From Methanoregulaceae archaeon (GTDB taxonomy: Archaea > Halobacteriota > Methanomicrobia > Methanomicrobiales > Methanospirillaceae), in the NCBI GenBank assembly GCA_028679405.1, contig JAJRBP010000308.1, forward strand, positions 1 to 16,772: a stretch of 16,772 nt of DNA, written 5' to 3'. Shown one piece after another: positions 1 to 8,105 of the stretch. How positions within the stretch are numbered: position 1 is the stretch's first letter; every line of letters begins with the position of its first letter. The notes beneath the pieces are model-generated. The model searched no databases and was not told the DNA's origin. It saw only the letters and a program-made list of their open reading frames with translations. Position numbers and translations under genes: made by a program.

Positions 1-153
1 ATGGTAATCGACGGTGTCGCTGAAGTGAAAATCGGGGAAATTTCCTTTACTGTCAGGGATGGGGAGATGATCATTCTGCCGGCAGAGAAACCTCACGCAG
101 TCTATGCAAGAGAAGGACGCTTTAAGATGGTCCTCGTGATGATCCGGGAGTAG
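1..153 (+). CDS. Cupin-fold protein, C-terminal fragment (5' end outside window)
   Basis: An open frame runs from the first base to a TAG at 151-153. It encodes about 50 residues ending in ...VLVMIRE. The stretch DGEMIILPAEKPHAVYA resembles the second conserved motif of cupins (a glycine, then a proline, then a histidine before the next beta strand), and the alternating hydrophobic pattern fits the end of a beta barrel. In cupins the histidine is often a metal ligand. The frame happens to begin with ATG at base 1, but a complete cupin domain needs roughly 100 residues with a first HxH motif, so the real start is almost certainly upstream. The substrate cannot be told. It ends about 35-40 bases before the DUF155 gene on the same strand and may be co-transcribed with it. 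Confidence 0.7.
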   Translation: MVIDGVAEVKIGEISFTVRDGEMIILPAEKPHAVYAREGRFKMVLVMIRE

Positions 154-193
154 AGTCTGCGAAAGGAGATCCGGCTATCTGAGTGAATTGAGT

Positions 194-1252
194 ATGATTG
201 ATATCAGGTTTTATCGAATATACGACATCGGGAAGGAGATCGATCTTGACTGGCTTGAAAGAGCGCTTTCACAGAATTATTTCACCGCTAGGACGAGTTT
301 CCTTCGGGTGAAGCCGAAGTCGATCATGGTGGAGGCACCACCACTCCTCATTCGAATGCAGCCGTTTCAGGTTGAGCGGGAAGGCAGGAGCTATGAGCTC
401 GGAGTGGTGGCAAAGGTATACGATATCGGGGTCATCAGTTTCTGCTTCGTGCATGAGGATCCCGATGCTGATCTCAAATCAATCAGCCAGAAACCGATTT
501 TCGCAGGGCAGAAGGGTCTCTCTGAATACTTCGGTCAGTATCTCCGGACCCTGGGGGAAATTATCAAGCCTCATATTCGGGGTTACGCGACTGATCCCGA
601 CTTCTTCGAAGACTACACCCTATATATCACCGACAGGAGGGATGATTCGGTCGATCTTGTCCCAGTCCTGATGGGGGAAAGCATTAAAGTATCCCCTCAG
701 ATGCGGGAGGAGATAACCAGAAATTCCCTCAGTTACACCACGGATGATCTTGCAGTACTTTCATGGGATTCGGGGATCATCTGCGATCCCGAAAGCCCGG
801 CGGATATTCTGGATCTTATCGAGTTTGCGAATGTCCAGGTTCTCGAGTTACGGTATTACGACCGCGAACTGACCAGGCAGATGCACAAGATGTATGAGGA
901 CATAGAACGAGCGGACCAACTATCCTGGATTCGGCGATTGCATACCTATCACAGCATCATGGGCTCTCTGATGGAGACAAATGCGGAGATATCAGAGATT
1001 ACTGAAAAGGTCAAGAATCTTATCAAGGTCACCGAGGATGTCTATTACGCGAGAGTATATGAGACTGCCCTGAAGGTCTTTCGGAGCGGTCAGTGGAGTG
1101 AGAGCGTGAGCAGAAAGATCGAAGTGATAAGGGATAACTACTCAATGCTCTCGGATGAGGTACACATCCAGCATTCAAACTTCCTTGAATGGGTTATTAT
1201 CATCCTTATCACTCTGGAGTTCGGGCTGGCCATCTGGCAAAGCTTCTCTTAA
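194..1252 (+). CDS. RMD1/YagE (DUF155) family protein with C-terminal membrane anchor
   Basis: This 352-residue protein resembles the RMD1/YagE/Sif2 family (DUF155): an N-terminal alpha/beta domain, a helical region around residues 210-320 rich in charged residues (RADQLSWIRRLHTYHSI and following), and one hydrophobic segment at the extreme C-terminus beginning WVIIILITLEFGLAIW. The tail places the protein in the membrane with its bulk probably cytoplasmic. In yeast and mammals, family members (RMD1, RMD8, RMND1) act in mitochondria or sporulation, RMND1 in mitochondrial translation; the archaeal role is not established. I prefer ATG at 194; an in-frame TTG at 188 would add two residues. A purine-rich GGAG at 165-168 is too far away to be an obvious ribosome site for either. 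It converges on sepS, leaving 36 bases between the two stops. Confidence 0.85.
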   Translation: MIDIRFYRIYDIGKEIDLDWLERALSQNYFTARTSFLRVKPKSIMVEAPPLLIRMQPFQVEREGRSYELGVVAKVYDIGVISFCFVHEDPDADLKSISQKPIFAGQKGLSEYFGQYLRTLGEIIKPHIRGYATDPDFFEDYTLYITDRRDDSVDLVPVLMGESIKVSPQMREEITRNSLSYTTDDLAVLSWDSGIICDPESPADILDLIEFANVQVLELRYYDRELTRQMHKMYEDIERADQLSWIRRLHTYHSIMGSLMETNAEISEITEKVKNLIKVTEDVYYARVYETALKVFRSGQWSESVSRKIEVIRDNYSMLSDEVHIQHSNFLEWVIIILITLEFGLAIWQSFS

Positions 1253-1288
1253 CGTCCATCAAAAAATTTCATTATTTCCCGGTAATCA

Positions 1289-2875
1289 TCATTTCCCGGT
1301 TAGTCCGGCCCTTACGGCGAGAAAAACCGGTCCCCGGACATCGATCTTTTTCTTATTGTCCGTGATATATCTCATCGCATACTCCTCTACACGGAGATTA
1401 ATGTCGCTCGGGAGCTTTGCCATTTTTACCTGGACTGTAACGTCTCTCGCACATCTGGCGGCTTCCTCGATCCGGGCGGCTGCGAGGCGTGAGACCGCAT
1501 CGAGATAAACAATCCCGGTCGATACTCCTTCAGTTCTGACCTGCCTCCACTTCTCGTTATCCGGTACTCCAAGGATCGATCCATTGTGGACGAAGATCTC
1601 GTTGAAACATGCAGGGCCGCAAAGTTTTGTGTTGGACTCCTGCTCCTCGACTGAAACTTTTATGGAGACGGGACCGATCTCTCCCTCCCAGGCAGGAAAT
1701 GCACAAGGTCCTGCCGCATCCGCGTGTGCGATTGCGGTTTTCAGAATTGCAGCAGCCAGGGATCTGCCCGCGACTGTGTTTGGCTCCTCCCTGTACTTCA
1801 CTGCCATGGCTATGTCGCGATCACCGAGCAGAAGCGGGAAGAACTGGGGATGGCTGAGTTGTCTCAGGTCGTTCGCATTATGTGCGATCATTGCGAGCCT
1901 CTCGACCCCAAGCCCCAGGTTCATGACCGGGATACCGATGCCATACTCACCAAGGGCGGACGGAGAGTACATCCCGAAGGTCGCGACTTCGACCCATTCA
2001 TGGACCGGATGCCTCGCGTATACCTCGGTTTGCGAATCTGGCATGTAGTACTTGGAGCGCTTCTCATCCGGTTGGAACCTGAAGTCTGTGTACCCGAAAG
2101 CGGAAAGGAGCGCCTCCGAGACGGCTTTCCCATCCTCGATTGTCACGTCTTCCCCAGCGATAATACATGAAGCTGAATGGTAGCTCATGAGCCGGGTCGG
2201 CCCTTCTTCCTGTTCGCGTCGGAAGCAGCGATCTACAGAGAATAGCCTGATCGGGAGCGGACGCTTGTTCCAGATAGCACCCAGTGTGAGGAACCAACCA
2301 CTGGTCATATGGCTCCGCAGGGTAGTTCGGGAGGATTGCGGCTCGAGCTTCCTGAAATCTGTGAAAACCCGGTCGAAGATCTCGACGGTCATACCATCGT
2401 CGATATGAAGGACCTGCGATGCCGCAAAAGTCAGTTCATCCCCATCGATTTTCGCTTTTTTATAGTCCTGGAGCAGGGCCCTGAGTTGTTCCTCTTCTCC
2501 CGGGGTGACAGGCCTTCCGGTAATTTCCGCAATACCACTCAGTTCAGTCGCGCCAATCCCCTGGTTCGGTCTCGGCAGGCCGCCCAGATAGAAGACACGA
2601 TCAAGGACTGCAGAGGCCTCCGGCCCGAACTGCCGGTAGACCTCCTGTTCCTCGACCATGATCGGATTCTCAGCCTCATCGAAACCGAGGGAAAGGTACA
2701 CTTCACGGAGATTCTGGATCGTTGAAAAGATCGGATGAGAGTGAGATCTTTTGTACTTCAGCCGCGGGTAAGTTGCGTTTCCCGGAGGTGGTGAAATTAC
2801 CGATGGCCCTTCGTGCCATGCCTTCTCAAAGTCTTCTCGTGAACGTTTACGGGCTTCTTCGGCATCGAATCTCAT
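1289..2875 (-). CDS. sepS: O-phosphoseryl-tRNA(Cys) synthetase (SepRS)
   Basis: SepRS charges tRNA-Cys with O-phosphoserine; SepCysS then converts it to Cys-tRNA-Cys. This is the indirect cysteine route of methanogens and Archaeoglobus. The 528-residue length fits SepRS, a class II synthetase related to PheRS alpha. Visible marks are the N-terminal [17 protein letters not shown] (45-52), [12 protein letters not shown] (82-93), the diagnostic HMTSGWF (189-195), class II motif 2 ([13 protein letters not shown], 212-224, then YHSAS at 232-236) and motif 3 ([10 protein letters not shown], 321-330). From memory of the A. fulgidus structure, Thr191, Ser234 and Ser236 match the phosphate-binding residues. 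It is the last gene of the nine-gene run: its ATG overlaps the twy1 stop in an ATGA (2872-2875). The main confusion would be PheRS alpha, but HMTSGWF and the N-terminus favour SepRS strongly. SepCysS is not in the window. Confidence 0.95.
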   Translation of the reverse strand: MRFDAEEARKRSREDFEKAWHEGPSVISPPPGNATYPRLKYKRSHSHPIFSTIQNLREVYLSLGFDEAENPIMVEEQEVYRQFGPEASAVLDRVFYLGGLPRPNQGIGATELSGIAEITGRPVTPGEEEQLRALLQDYKKAKIDGDELTFAASQVLHIDDGMTVEIFDRVFTDFRKLEPQSSRTTLRSHMTSGWFLTLGAIWNKRPLPIRLFSVDRCFRREQEEGPTRLMSYHSASCIIAGEDVTIEDGKAVSEALLSAFGYTDFRFQPDEKRSKYYMPDSQTEVYARHPVHEWVEVATFGMYSPSALGEYGIGIPVMNLGLGVERLAMIAHNANDLRQLSHPQFFPLLLGDRDIAMAVKYREEPNTVAGRSLAAAILKTAIAHADAAGPCAFPAWEGEIGPVSIKVSVEEQESNTKLCGPACFNEIFVHNGSILGVPDNEKWRQVRTEGVSTGIVYLDAVSRLAAARIEEAARCARDVTVQVKMAKLPSDINLRVEEYAMRYITDNKKKIDVRGPVFLAVRAGLTGK

Positions 2876-3771
2876 GCTTCTCCACGCTCCAGGAGCACCA
2901 CCCGTGAGAGCGGGCTCTCATCCCTGATCCGATAACCCGAAGCGGCTGCAACTCGTTCGGCAAAAGAACGTACATGCGAATGTTCAGGCATAGATCTCCT
3001 GTCCAATCGTTTTCGACTGTATCCAAGATACATGTATCCTTTCACTTCGACATACTTCGCGCCCGAATCACCCACGAGTCGCCCGAATCCCATGGGATTG
3101 GAATCATTCATCCCCGCGACAAGTGTGATCCTGATCGCCGATCGTTTCGACCCCAGTAATCCTAGACTTTCCTGTACCGACTCCCAGGTATCACCTGAAG
3201 GCCTGCAGAGCCGAATATATGTCTCTTTGTCAGGTGCATCGAGCGAGACGTATAACTGGAATGCCCTGCATTTATCAAGCACATCCGGACGAGTCCCATT
3301 GCTTACGAGGAACGTTGTGTAGCCATGCGAATTGAACAGATCGATTAGTGCGGGCAGCGGTTCATAGAGGGTTGGTTCGCCTGAAAGGGAGATTGCGATA
3401 TGCTTCGGGTCCATGGCCTCGCTAAAACGTTCATCAGTAACATAAGGAGACACCTTATACCCTGAGAGCGCGCGTTTCTGCAGTCCCGGTATGCCGGCAA
3501 GGATCTCTTCCGGGCTACACTCCTCCTCTTCGTGGACTTCGTGTTCAAATGAGCGCCAGCAGAAAAGACAGCGCTGGTTGCACCGAAGTGTCGGCGTCAT
3601 CTGTACGCAGCGATGGCTCATTATCCCGTAGAACTGATGCTTGTAGCACATATCTCCACCACGGAGCGACCGCTTGCACCATAGACATGGCTTAACGGCT
3701 GCTGATGCCCATGGCGAAAAAAACTGGTACCCCTGGCGGCGAAGCGCCTCACATGGTCCTGATCGCATCAA
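2872..3771 (-). CDS. twy1: tRNA 4-demethylwyosine synthase (TYW1/Taw1, radical SAM)
   Basis: This enzyme condenses N1-methylguanosine-37 of tRNA-Phe with pyruvate to form the tricyclic 4-demethylwyosine, the first committed step of wyosine synthesis. The 299-residue protein has the radical-SAM CX3CX2C at Cys64, Cys68 and Cys71 (CNQRCLFC). It also has a second cysteine set at Cys29, Cys42 and Cys55 with 13-residue spacing, as in the second [4Fe-4S] cluster of M. jannaschii TYW1. Lys44 in CYKHQFYG matches the lysine proposed to bind pyruvate. Further family marks are [18 protein letters not shown] and [10 protein letters not shown]. The start lies inside argS, giving a 23-base overlap (3749-3771). 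ATG codons at 3769-3771 and 3766-3768 are both possible; the N-terminal [10 protein letters not shown] aligns with the family, so a start much further downstream is unlikely. Confidence 0.95.
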   Translation of the reverse strand: MMRSGPCEALRRQGYQFFSPWASAAVKPCLWCKRSLRGGDMCYKHQFYGIMSHRCVQMTPTLRCNQRCLFCWRSFEHEVHEEEECSPEEILAGIPGLQKRALSGYKVSPYVTDERFSEAMDPKHIAISLSGEPTLYEPLPALIDLFNSHGYTTFLVSNGTRPDVLDKCRAFQLYVSLDAPDKETYIRLCRPSGDTWESVQESLGLLGSKRSAIRITLVAGMNDSNPMGFGRLVGDSGAKYVEVKGYMYLGYSRKRLDRRSMPEHSHVRSFAERVAAASGYRIRDESPLSRVVLLERGEA

Positions 3772-5431
3772 TTCCGAGGTTCCCGAGGGCTTCCGAAAGT
3801 GTATTCCTTACCGCGAGGACCAGGGTGAGCCGGCTCCTGCGAGACATCCCTTCGCTCTGGAGAACAGGGTCGAAGTGGTAGAAGGCATTGAAGTGGTCCG
3901 CAAGTTCCCGCGCATACGCGGCGAGAAGATGAGGCTTCAGCTCGTTTACTACATCCTCGATCACCGCAGGGAATCTCGCCACATGACGGGCCAGCAAAAG
4001 TTCGTGGGGTGTCTTCAGTTCGAACGCGAAGTCGAAATCTCCGGCTTTTTCCAGGATACTACAAGCCCTTGCATGAGCGTACTGGATATAAGGGCCGCTC
4101 TGCCTCTCGAAATTGAGTGCTTCCTTCCAGTCGAACACCGTGCTTTTCTCAGGCGAGACTTTTACGATATCGTAACGGATTGCCGCGATAGCAACTGAAT
4201 GGGCAATCCGTCTCCGGGAATCCTCGTCAAGATCGGATCTCCGGGACGTCACTTCGTCGTATGCCTTCATGGTTACCTCGTCCATCAACTCGTCGGCCGA
4301 GACAAATTTACCCGCCCTGGTGCTCATTGAACCCTCAGGAAGGGAGACAAACTCGAAATGAACAATCTCGGGAAATTTCTCCCCGAGAAGACGGAGAGTC
4401 GCGATCAACTGGGCACCAATTAATTTATGATCCGCACCGAGAACGTCTATCATCCGGTCGAAGTTGCGCGCTTTCCAGATATGATAGGCCAGGTCACGTG
4501 CAGCATACACCGAAGTACCATCAGACCTTCGAAGGACGTATTCCTTCTCGAATCCTTCTGCCGTAAGATCAATCCAGACCTTTCCATCTTCCCTGTATTC
4601 CGGAATGCGCTTGATCCTGCCGAAAAGACGATCTGTATCGCCATTCCTGATAAACTCGCTCTCCCATACAAAGCGATCATGCGAAACGCTGAGTCGGTGC
4701 ATCGTGACTTCGAAACCCTCGAGGCACCGGCCAACAGCAGATCTGAACCTCCGAACGACGTCCGGAACCCCAAGCTCAACCTTCTGCATGAGCTGGTTGA
4801 CTTCATCGACGACTGAAGGGTCCTGCTCGAGAGCACGATTCGCAGCAATATATACTCGTGCTATATGGTGGTCAGGTTTCTCATCCGGTAAGGCACCTGT
4901 ATCGAGGTGATCAAACCCGTACACTACAATTGCGATCTGGCGGCCCATATCATTCACATAGTACTGGACCTCGACCTTTTTTCCAGTCGTCCGGAAACAT
5001 CTGACCAGGGTATCACCAATAATCGAGTTCCTGATATGCCCCACATGGAGAGGACCATTCGGATTTGCACTTGTGTGTTCGATCACTACCCGCTCATCGG
5101 ACTTTGGAAGTGTTCCATACCCGGCCTTGACTGCTTCGGCAAGTGCAGCCGGGAGGTAGGTCTCATCCAGATGGAAGTTAATATAGGGGCCCTTTGCCTC
5201 GACAGTTGCCCCTGCCTGGGATGCAATCTGGTCCGCATACTGCTTCACAAAACCCGTAGCCCACTGAAGAGGTGATTGTTTCAGCCCCTTTGCCTCAACG
5301 AATGCCTGTGTGGTGGCGAAGTCGGCATGAGACCCCCCGTCATTCAGAATTACCTCACGTTTGCCGGTTGCTTCACGGAGTATCGATACAATACAATCAT
5401 GTCTGCGCTGGTATTCGTAGGATCGTTTCAT
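3749..5431 (-). CDS. argS: Arginyl-tRNA synthetase
   Basis: Class I synthetase that attaches arginine to tRNA-Arg in the cytoplasm; the family needs bound tRNA for amino-acid activation. The 560-residue length fits archaeal and bacterial ArgRS. In order: the ArgRS-specific N-terminal tRNA-binding domain (about residues 1-90), the HIGH motif as HTSANPNGPLHVGH (119-132), YVNDMGRQIA (158-167), the KMSKS-equivalent GSMSTRAGK (367-375), and the DALR-type helical anticodon-binding domain over the last 110 or so residues, ending [10 protein letters not shown]. The KMSKS lysine is replaced (MSTR), as in many ArgRS. ATG at 5429-5431 follows the prf1 TAA with one base between, so translation is probably coupled. 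The 3' end overlaps twy1 by 23 bases. Confidence 0.97.
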   Translation of the reverse strand: MKRSYEYQRRHDCIVSILREATGKREVILNDGGSHADFATTQAFVEAKGLKQSPLQWATGFVKQYADQIASQAGATVEAKGPYINFHLDETYLPAALAEAVKAGYGTLPKSDERVVIEHTSANPNGPLHVGHIRNSIIGDTLVRCFRTTGKKVEVQYYVNDMGRQIAIVVYGFDHLDTGALPDEKPDHHIARVYIAANRALEQDPSVVDEVNQLMQKVELGVPDVVRRFRSAVGRCLEGFEVTMHRLSVSHDRFVWESEFIRNGDTDRLFGRIKRIPEYREDGKVWIDLTAEGFEKEYVLRRSDGTSVYAARDLAYHIWKARNFDRMIDVLGADHKLIGAQLIATLRLLGEKFPEIVHFEFVSLPEGSMSTRAGKFVSADELMDEVTMKAYDEVTSRRSDLDEDSRRRIAHSVAIAAIRYDIVKVSPEKSTVFDWKEALNFERQSGPYIQYAHARACSILEKAGDFDFAFELKTPHELLLARHVARFPAVIEDVVNELKPHLLAAYARELADHFNAFYHFDPVLQSEGMSRRSRLTLVLAVRNTLSEALGNLGIDAIRTM

Positions 5432-5432
5432 T

Positions 5433-6704
5433 TTAGAAGCCCGTCCTGTACCGAAGAATTGCGGCTACTCCACCGAATGCATTCTTGAGGACCGCACCCT
5501 CCTCAAAATCGTCCGAGATGAGATCCACCCTTGCGTTGCTCTGGTCTGCAATACTTGTCATCTCCTCGATGATATCAGTCTCCTCCTCGAGGAACATTGG
5601 CATCGCACATTTGGAACAGATCCCTGGATCGATATCCCTTGCAGTCTTCCCCGGTTCCATTGTTACAGTGAAATCCCTGATATTGCCACACCCCTGGCAT
5701 CTCACCTTCAACCGCGATTTCCGGAGACTTGCAGAAAGGAGAAGCACCTCAACTGATCCAAGTTCAAGGTTTTTCCTCACATTCTCCTCGCCATAACTGG
5801 CAAGGCCATTGTCCTTGACAAGCTCCTTGAGGAAGCGGGTCATGACCTGTTTCTCTTTCACGACCTCCATACCCTTGAGTGCATCCTGTGCAGAATCGAC
5901 CAGCTCTGCAAGGCCGCTCTCATTCGTATAGGCAACATCGAACAGACCGATGATCCGTTTCTGAATCTCGTGGTGAAGATACACCCCGGCTTCGAATTCT
6001 TCCTTGGTCGGGCTGGGCCCTCCGATCAGGACACCTTTGAACCGGTTGAAAAAGTCTTTCTCTGCGAGAAAAACCGCGCTTGATCGTTCACCAATCTTTG
6101 TATAGAACTCGTTAATCGCAATCTCGCGCAACCGCTGGAAACGGGCACTTGACTGCCCGCCTTTCCGCTGTTTGCCCGGCACCGTTGAGTTAGCTCCACC
6201 GACCGGCTCTATCCTGTTCCCCCGGAGAAATCCCCAGTAAGCCTCGCGCCGATCAAGGACAAGAAGCCCGTATACCGCTTTCTCCTCAAGCATCTCCCGG
6301 AGCGGTTCCAGCTCGAATTGCGAACTGCACCGGTACATATAGAGATTGAGGGGCTCTGGCGGTTCGATAATTGTACACTCGAGGTCGGTGCGATCCCCTC
6401 CGACAAGGATTGTCCCACAGAACACCGCGAGACCATGGTCGGGGGGTCTTTTATAATACCGAAGCCGGGAAAGGATCGAGGAGATAGCACTCTGGACGTT
6501 GGTCCTCGTCTGTTTACTCTTGATGTTGGAGCACTGTCCGAACTCGTCCCTGAGTTGTGCAGTTACGTCATGGATCTGCTTGTCAGGCGGAATATAGATG
6601 GTGATCAGCTCGGTTCCGCTCCCTTGTTTTGCCTCAAGCTTCTCCAGGGTCTTACGGAATTCGTACCGTCTGCGCGCCTCGTCCGGTTCTGGTCCTTCAC
6701 TCAT
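5433..6704 (-). CDS. prf1: Peptide chain release factor aRF1
   Basis: Archaeal class 1 release factor: it reads all three stop codons in the ribosomal A site and triggers peptidyl-tRNA hydrolysis. The 423-residue protein carries the expected motifs. NIKS at 60-63 and the YxCxxxF element at 124-130 (YRCSSQF) belong to stop recognition. The catalytic GGQ is at 182-184 (GKQRKGGQSSARFQ). Domain 3 holds a four-cysteine zinc-type site (Cys336, Cys339, Cys363, Cys366) and the typical end GGVAAILRYRTGF. Many archaea have a comparable C-terminal metal site. A GGTG about eight bases before the ATG may serve as ribosome site. The preceding lipoprotein hydrolase gene ends 24 bases upstream, the widest gap in this operon. 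Confidence 0.97.
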   Translation of the reverse strand: MSEGPEPDEARRRYEFRKTLEKLEAKQGSGTELITIYIPPDKQIHDVTAQLRDEFGQCSNIKSKQTRTNVQSAISSILSRLRYYKRPPDHGLAVFCGTILVGGDRTDLECTIIEPPEPLNLYMYRCSSQFELEPLREMLEEKAVYGLLVLDRREAYWGFLRGNRIEPVGGANSTVPGKQRKGGQSSARFQRLREIAINEFYTKIGERSSAVFLAEKDFFNRFKGVLIGGPSPTKEEFEAGVYLHHEIQKRIIGLFDVAYTNESGLAELVDSAQDALKGMEVVKEKQVMTRFLKELVKDNGLASYGEENVRKNLELGSVEVLLLSASLRKSRLKVRCQGCGNIRDFTVTMEPGKTARDIDPGICSKCAMPMFLEEETDIIEEMTSIADQSNARVDLISDDFEEGAVLKNAFGGVAAILRYRTGF

Positions 6705-6728
6705 CGAGCACCATCAGTCCGTATGATG

Positions 6729-7598
6729 TCAGCTCCTCGTGGGATAAATTTGCGCCCATTCTGACAGTATCCAATCGTCCACTTCCTCATTGATCCCGTG
6801 GGTTCCGTTGAAATCGATGAATTCCTTTGGATCCTGAGCTGAATCGAACAGTTCTCTCCCTTTTGCATAAGGGATAACAGTATCGTTCCTTGCATGGAAG
6901 AGCACGAACGGTCTTGGTGAAATCGTTTGTGCATATCGGGCAGGATCAACCGAGAGAAGGAATTTCCGGGCATCTCCCTGATAGGTATTGCCTTCAAGCC
7001 CGAAGCCTGACGTCGAGATTCCGATGAACCCTGCCATTTCAGGATCGAGGGCGGTCGCAATGAGTGCATACCTGCCACCATTACTCTCCCCGACTGCATA
7101 AACCGGAACGCCGAACTTCCCTGACAGAAAGGCCCTGGCCTTGATGAGATCACAAATAATCAAGTAGTACTGTGGAGATTCTCCCTTCTGAAAACGAGCA
7201 AAATCAAGGTCGAGATTAAGCGGATATCCCGGGGTTTCTCCGCCATTCCCACGGGGATCTATCACAAGATATGCAAATCCCGCATCAGCATACCTGGCTG
7301 CCCTTATAGCATGTCCTTCCTTCTTAACCCCTGCGCCGGGGACGTGGAGGAATGCAGCCTTTGGGAAAGCAGGTGCTGTCAACAGCGCATAGACCGGGCC
7401 GTTTTCTGTATGGAAGATCACTCTTTGAACCGAATAATTTGGCTCACTGGATACGGTCTCCTCGCTAAATGTCGAACCAGGACATCGGAGGGTGAGCTGT
7501 CCGGAGTTGTCCACGAGATAATTGGAATGAGGGGCCTCTGTACATGCGGCTAGGAGGACGAAACCAACTATTAGTAGTAACAATGCAGTGTATCTCAT
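6729..7598 (-). CDS. Alpha/beta hydrolase, predicted lipoprotein
   Basis: A 289-residue secreted or membrane-anchored serine hydrolase. The N-terminus MRYTALLLLIVGFVLLAACT is a signal peptide with a lipobox (LAAC, Cys19), so it probably sits on the outer face of the membrane. The alpha/beta-hydrolase core follows: an oxyanion-type HVPGAG at 85-90, the nucleophile elbow GESNGG at 170-175 (Ser172), the acid in HARNDTVIP (Asp239) and the histidine in NGTHG (His267), in canonical order. The layout resembles dienelactone-hydrolase or acetyl-esterase-like enzymes; the substrate cannot be deduced. Its ATG follows the Nudix stop directly (TAGATG), placing an extracytoplasmic enzyme inside an operon otherwise devoted to tRNA and translation. 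It could be a polar passenger gene rather than a partner in that process. Confidence 0.9.
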   Translation of the reverse strand: MRYTALLLLIVGFVLLAACTEAPHSNYLVDNSGQLTLRCPGSTFSEETVSSEPNYSVQRVIFHTENGPVYALLTAPAFPKAAFLHVPGAGVKKEGHAIRAARYADAGFAYLVIDPRGNGGETPGYPLNLDLDFARFQKGESPQYYLIICDLIKARAFLSGKFGVPVYAVGESNGGRYALIATALDPEMAGFIGISTSGFGLEGNTYQGDARKFLLSVDPARYAQTISPRPFVLFHARNDTVIPYAKGRELFDSAQDPKEFIDFNGTHGINEEVDDWILSEWAQIYPTRS

Positions 7599-8105
7599 CT
7601 ATCCCTGCAGACACCTGTAAGCAAGGCAGATGGTCTTTGCGTCCGATATCCTTCCGTCGATACACATGGACCTGAACTCCGGGATACTCATCGGAACAAG
7701 CTCAATAATTTCATCATCATCCTTGCGGTATTCCGAAGAAGGGAAGAGCCCTTCCGCCTCAAAAAGGTGGAGACGCTCGTCGGTAAATCCAGGGGTTGAA
7801 TAAACAATTCCCCGTTTCCTGAAGTGTCGGGCGGAAAACCCGGTCTCTTCGATCAACTCCCTTCGTGCAGTCTCCTCTGGCAGTTCCCCCTCTATCATCG
7901 TCCCGGCCGGAGCCTCATAAATATACGCGTCGATCGCATAGCGATACTGCCGGAGGAGGTACAGGATATCGTTATCGCCTTTTGGTAGTATTGCAACCGC
8001 GTCGCCCGGGTGAACAATCACCCGTTCGCGCGACCTGCCATCGGGAAGATGGACGTCCTTAATCTCGATCGAGAGTCTTTTTCCACGGTATATCTCCATC
8101 CTCAT
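7599..8105 (-). CDS. Nudix hydrolase, ADP-ribose pyrophosphatase-like
   Basis: A 168-residue Nudix hydrolase with a perfect Nudix box at 68-90 (Gly68, Glu74, then RELIEETGF at 82-90; pattern GX5EX7REUXEEXGU), whose glutamates bind Mg2+. Downstream comes STPGFTDERLHLF at 103-115. A proline about 16 residues after the box is typical of ADP-ribose or nucleoside-diphosphate-sugar pyrophosphatases, and LLRQYRYAID (50-59) is also common in that group. The predicted reaction is cleavage of ADP-ribose or a related NDP-X compound in the cytoplasm. The start overlaps the queC stop as ATGA (8102-8105); a second in-frame ATG lies two codons in. Placement directly after queC suggests, without proof, clearance of a nucleotide by-product. 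The exact substrate is not determinable from sequence. Confidence 0.92.
   Translation of the reverse strand: MRMEIYRGKRLSIEIKDVHLPDGRSRERVIVHPGDAVAILPKGDNDILYLLRQYRYAIDAYIYEAPAGTMIEGELPEETARRELIEETGFSARHFRKRGIVYSTPGFTDERLHLFEAEGLFPSSEYRKDDDEIIELVPMSIPEFRSMCIDGRISDAKTICLAYRCLQG

Noticed and set aside
1584..2170. Plus-strand open frames of about 150 codons opposite sepS
   Set aside because: They are antisense to a well-conserved synthetase, overlap each other in different frames, have no ribosome sites and show low-complexity composition.
1289..2875. Identification as phenylalanyl-tRNA synthetase alpha chain
   Set aside because: The class II fold is shared, but the N-terminus, HMTSGWF and the phosphoserine-type YHSAS segment fit SepRS, and no pheT follows.
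4307..4333. Apparent loss of the KMSKS lysine in ArgRS (GSMSTRAGK)
   Set aside because: Many ArgRS proteins lack the canonical second lysine; this is a family trait, not a defect.
6318..6764. 148-codon plus-strand frame opposite prf1 and running into the hydrolase
   Set aside because: It crosses two real genes on the other strand and resembles no protein family; a shadow frame.
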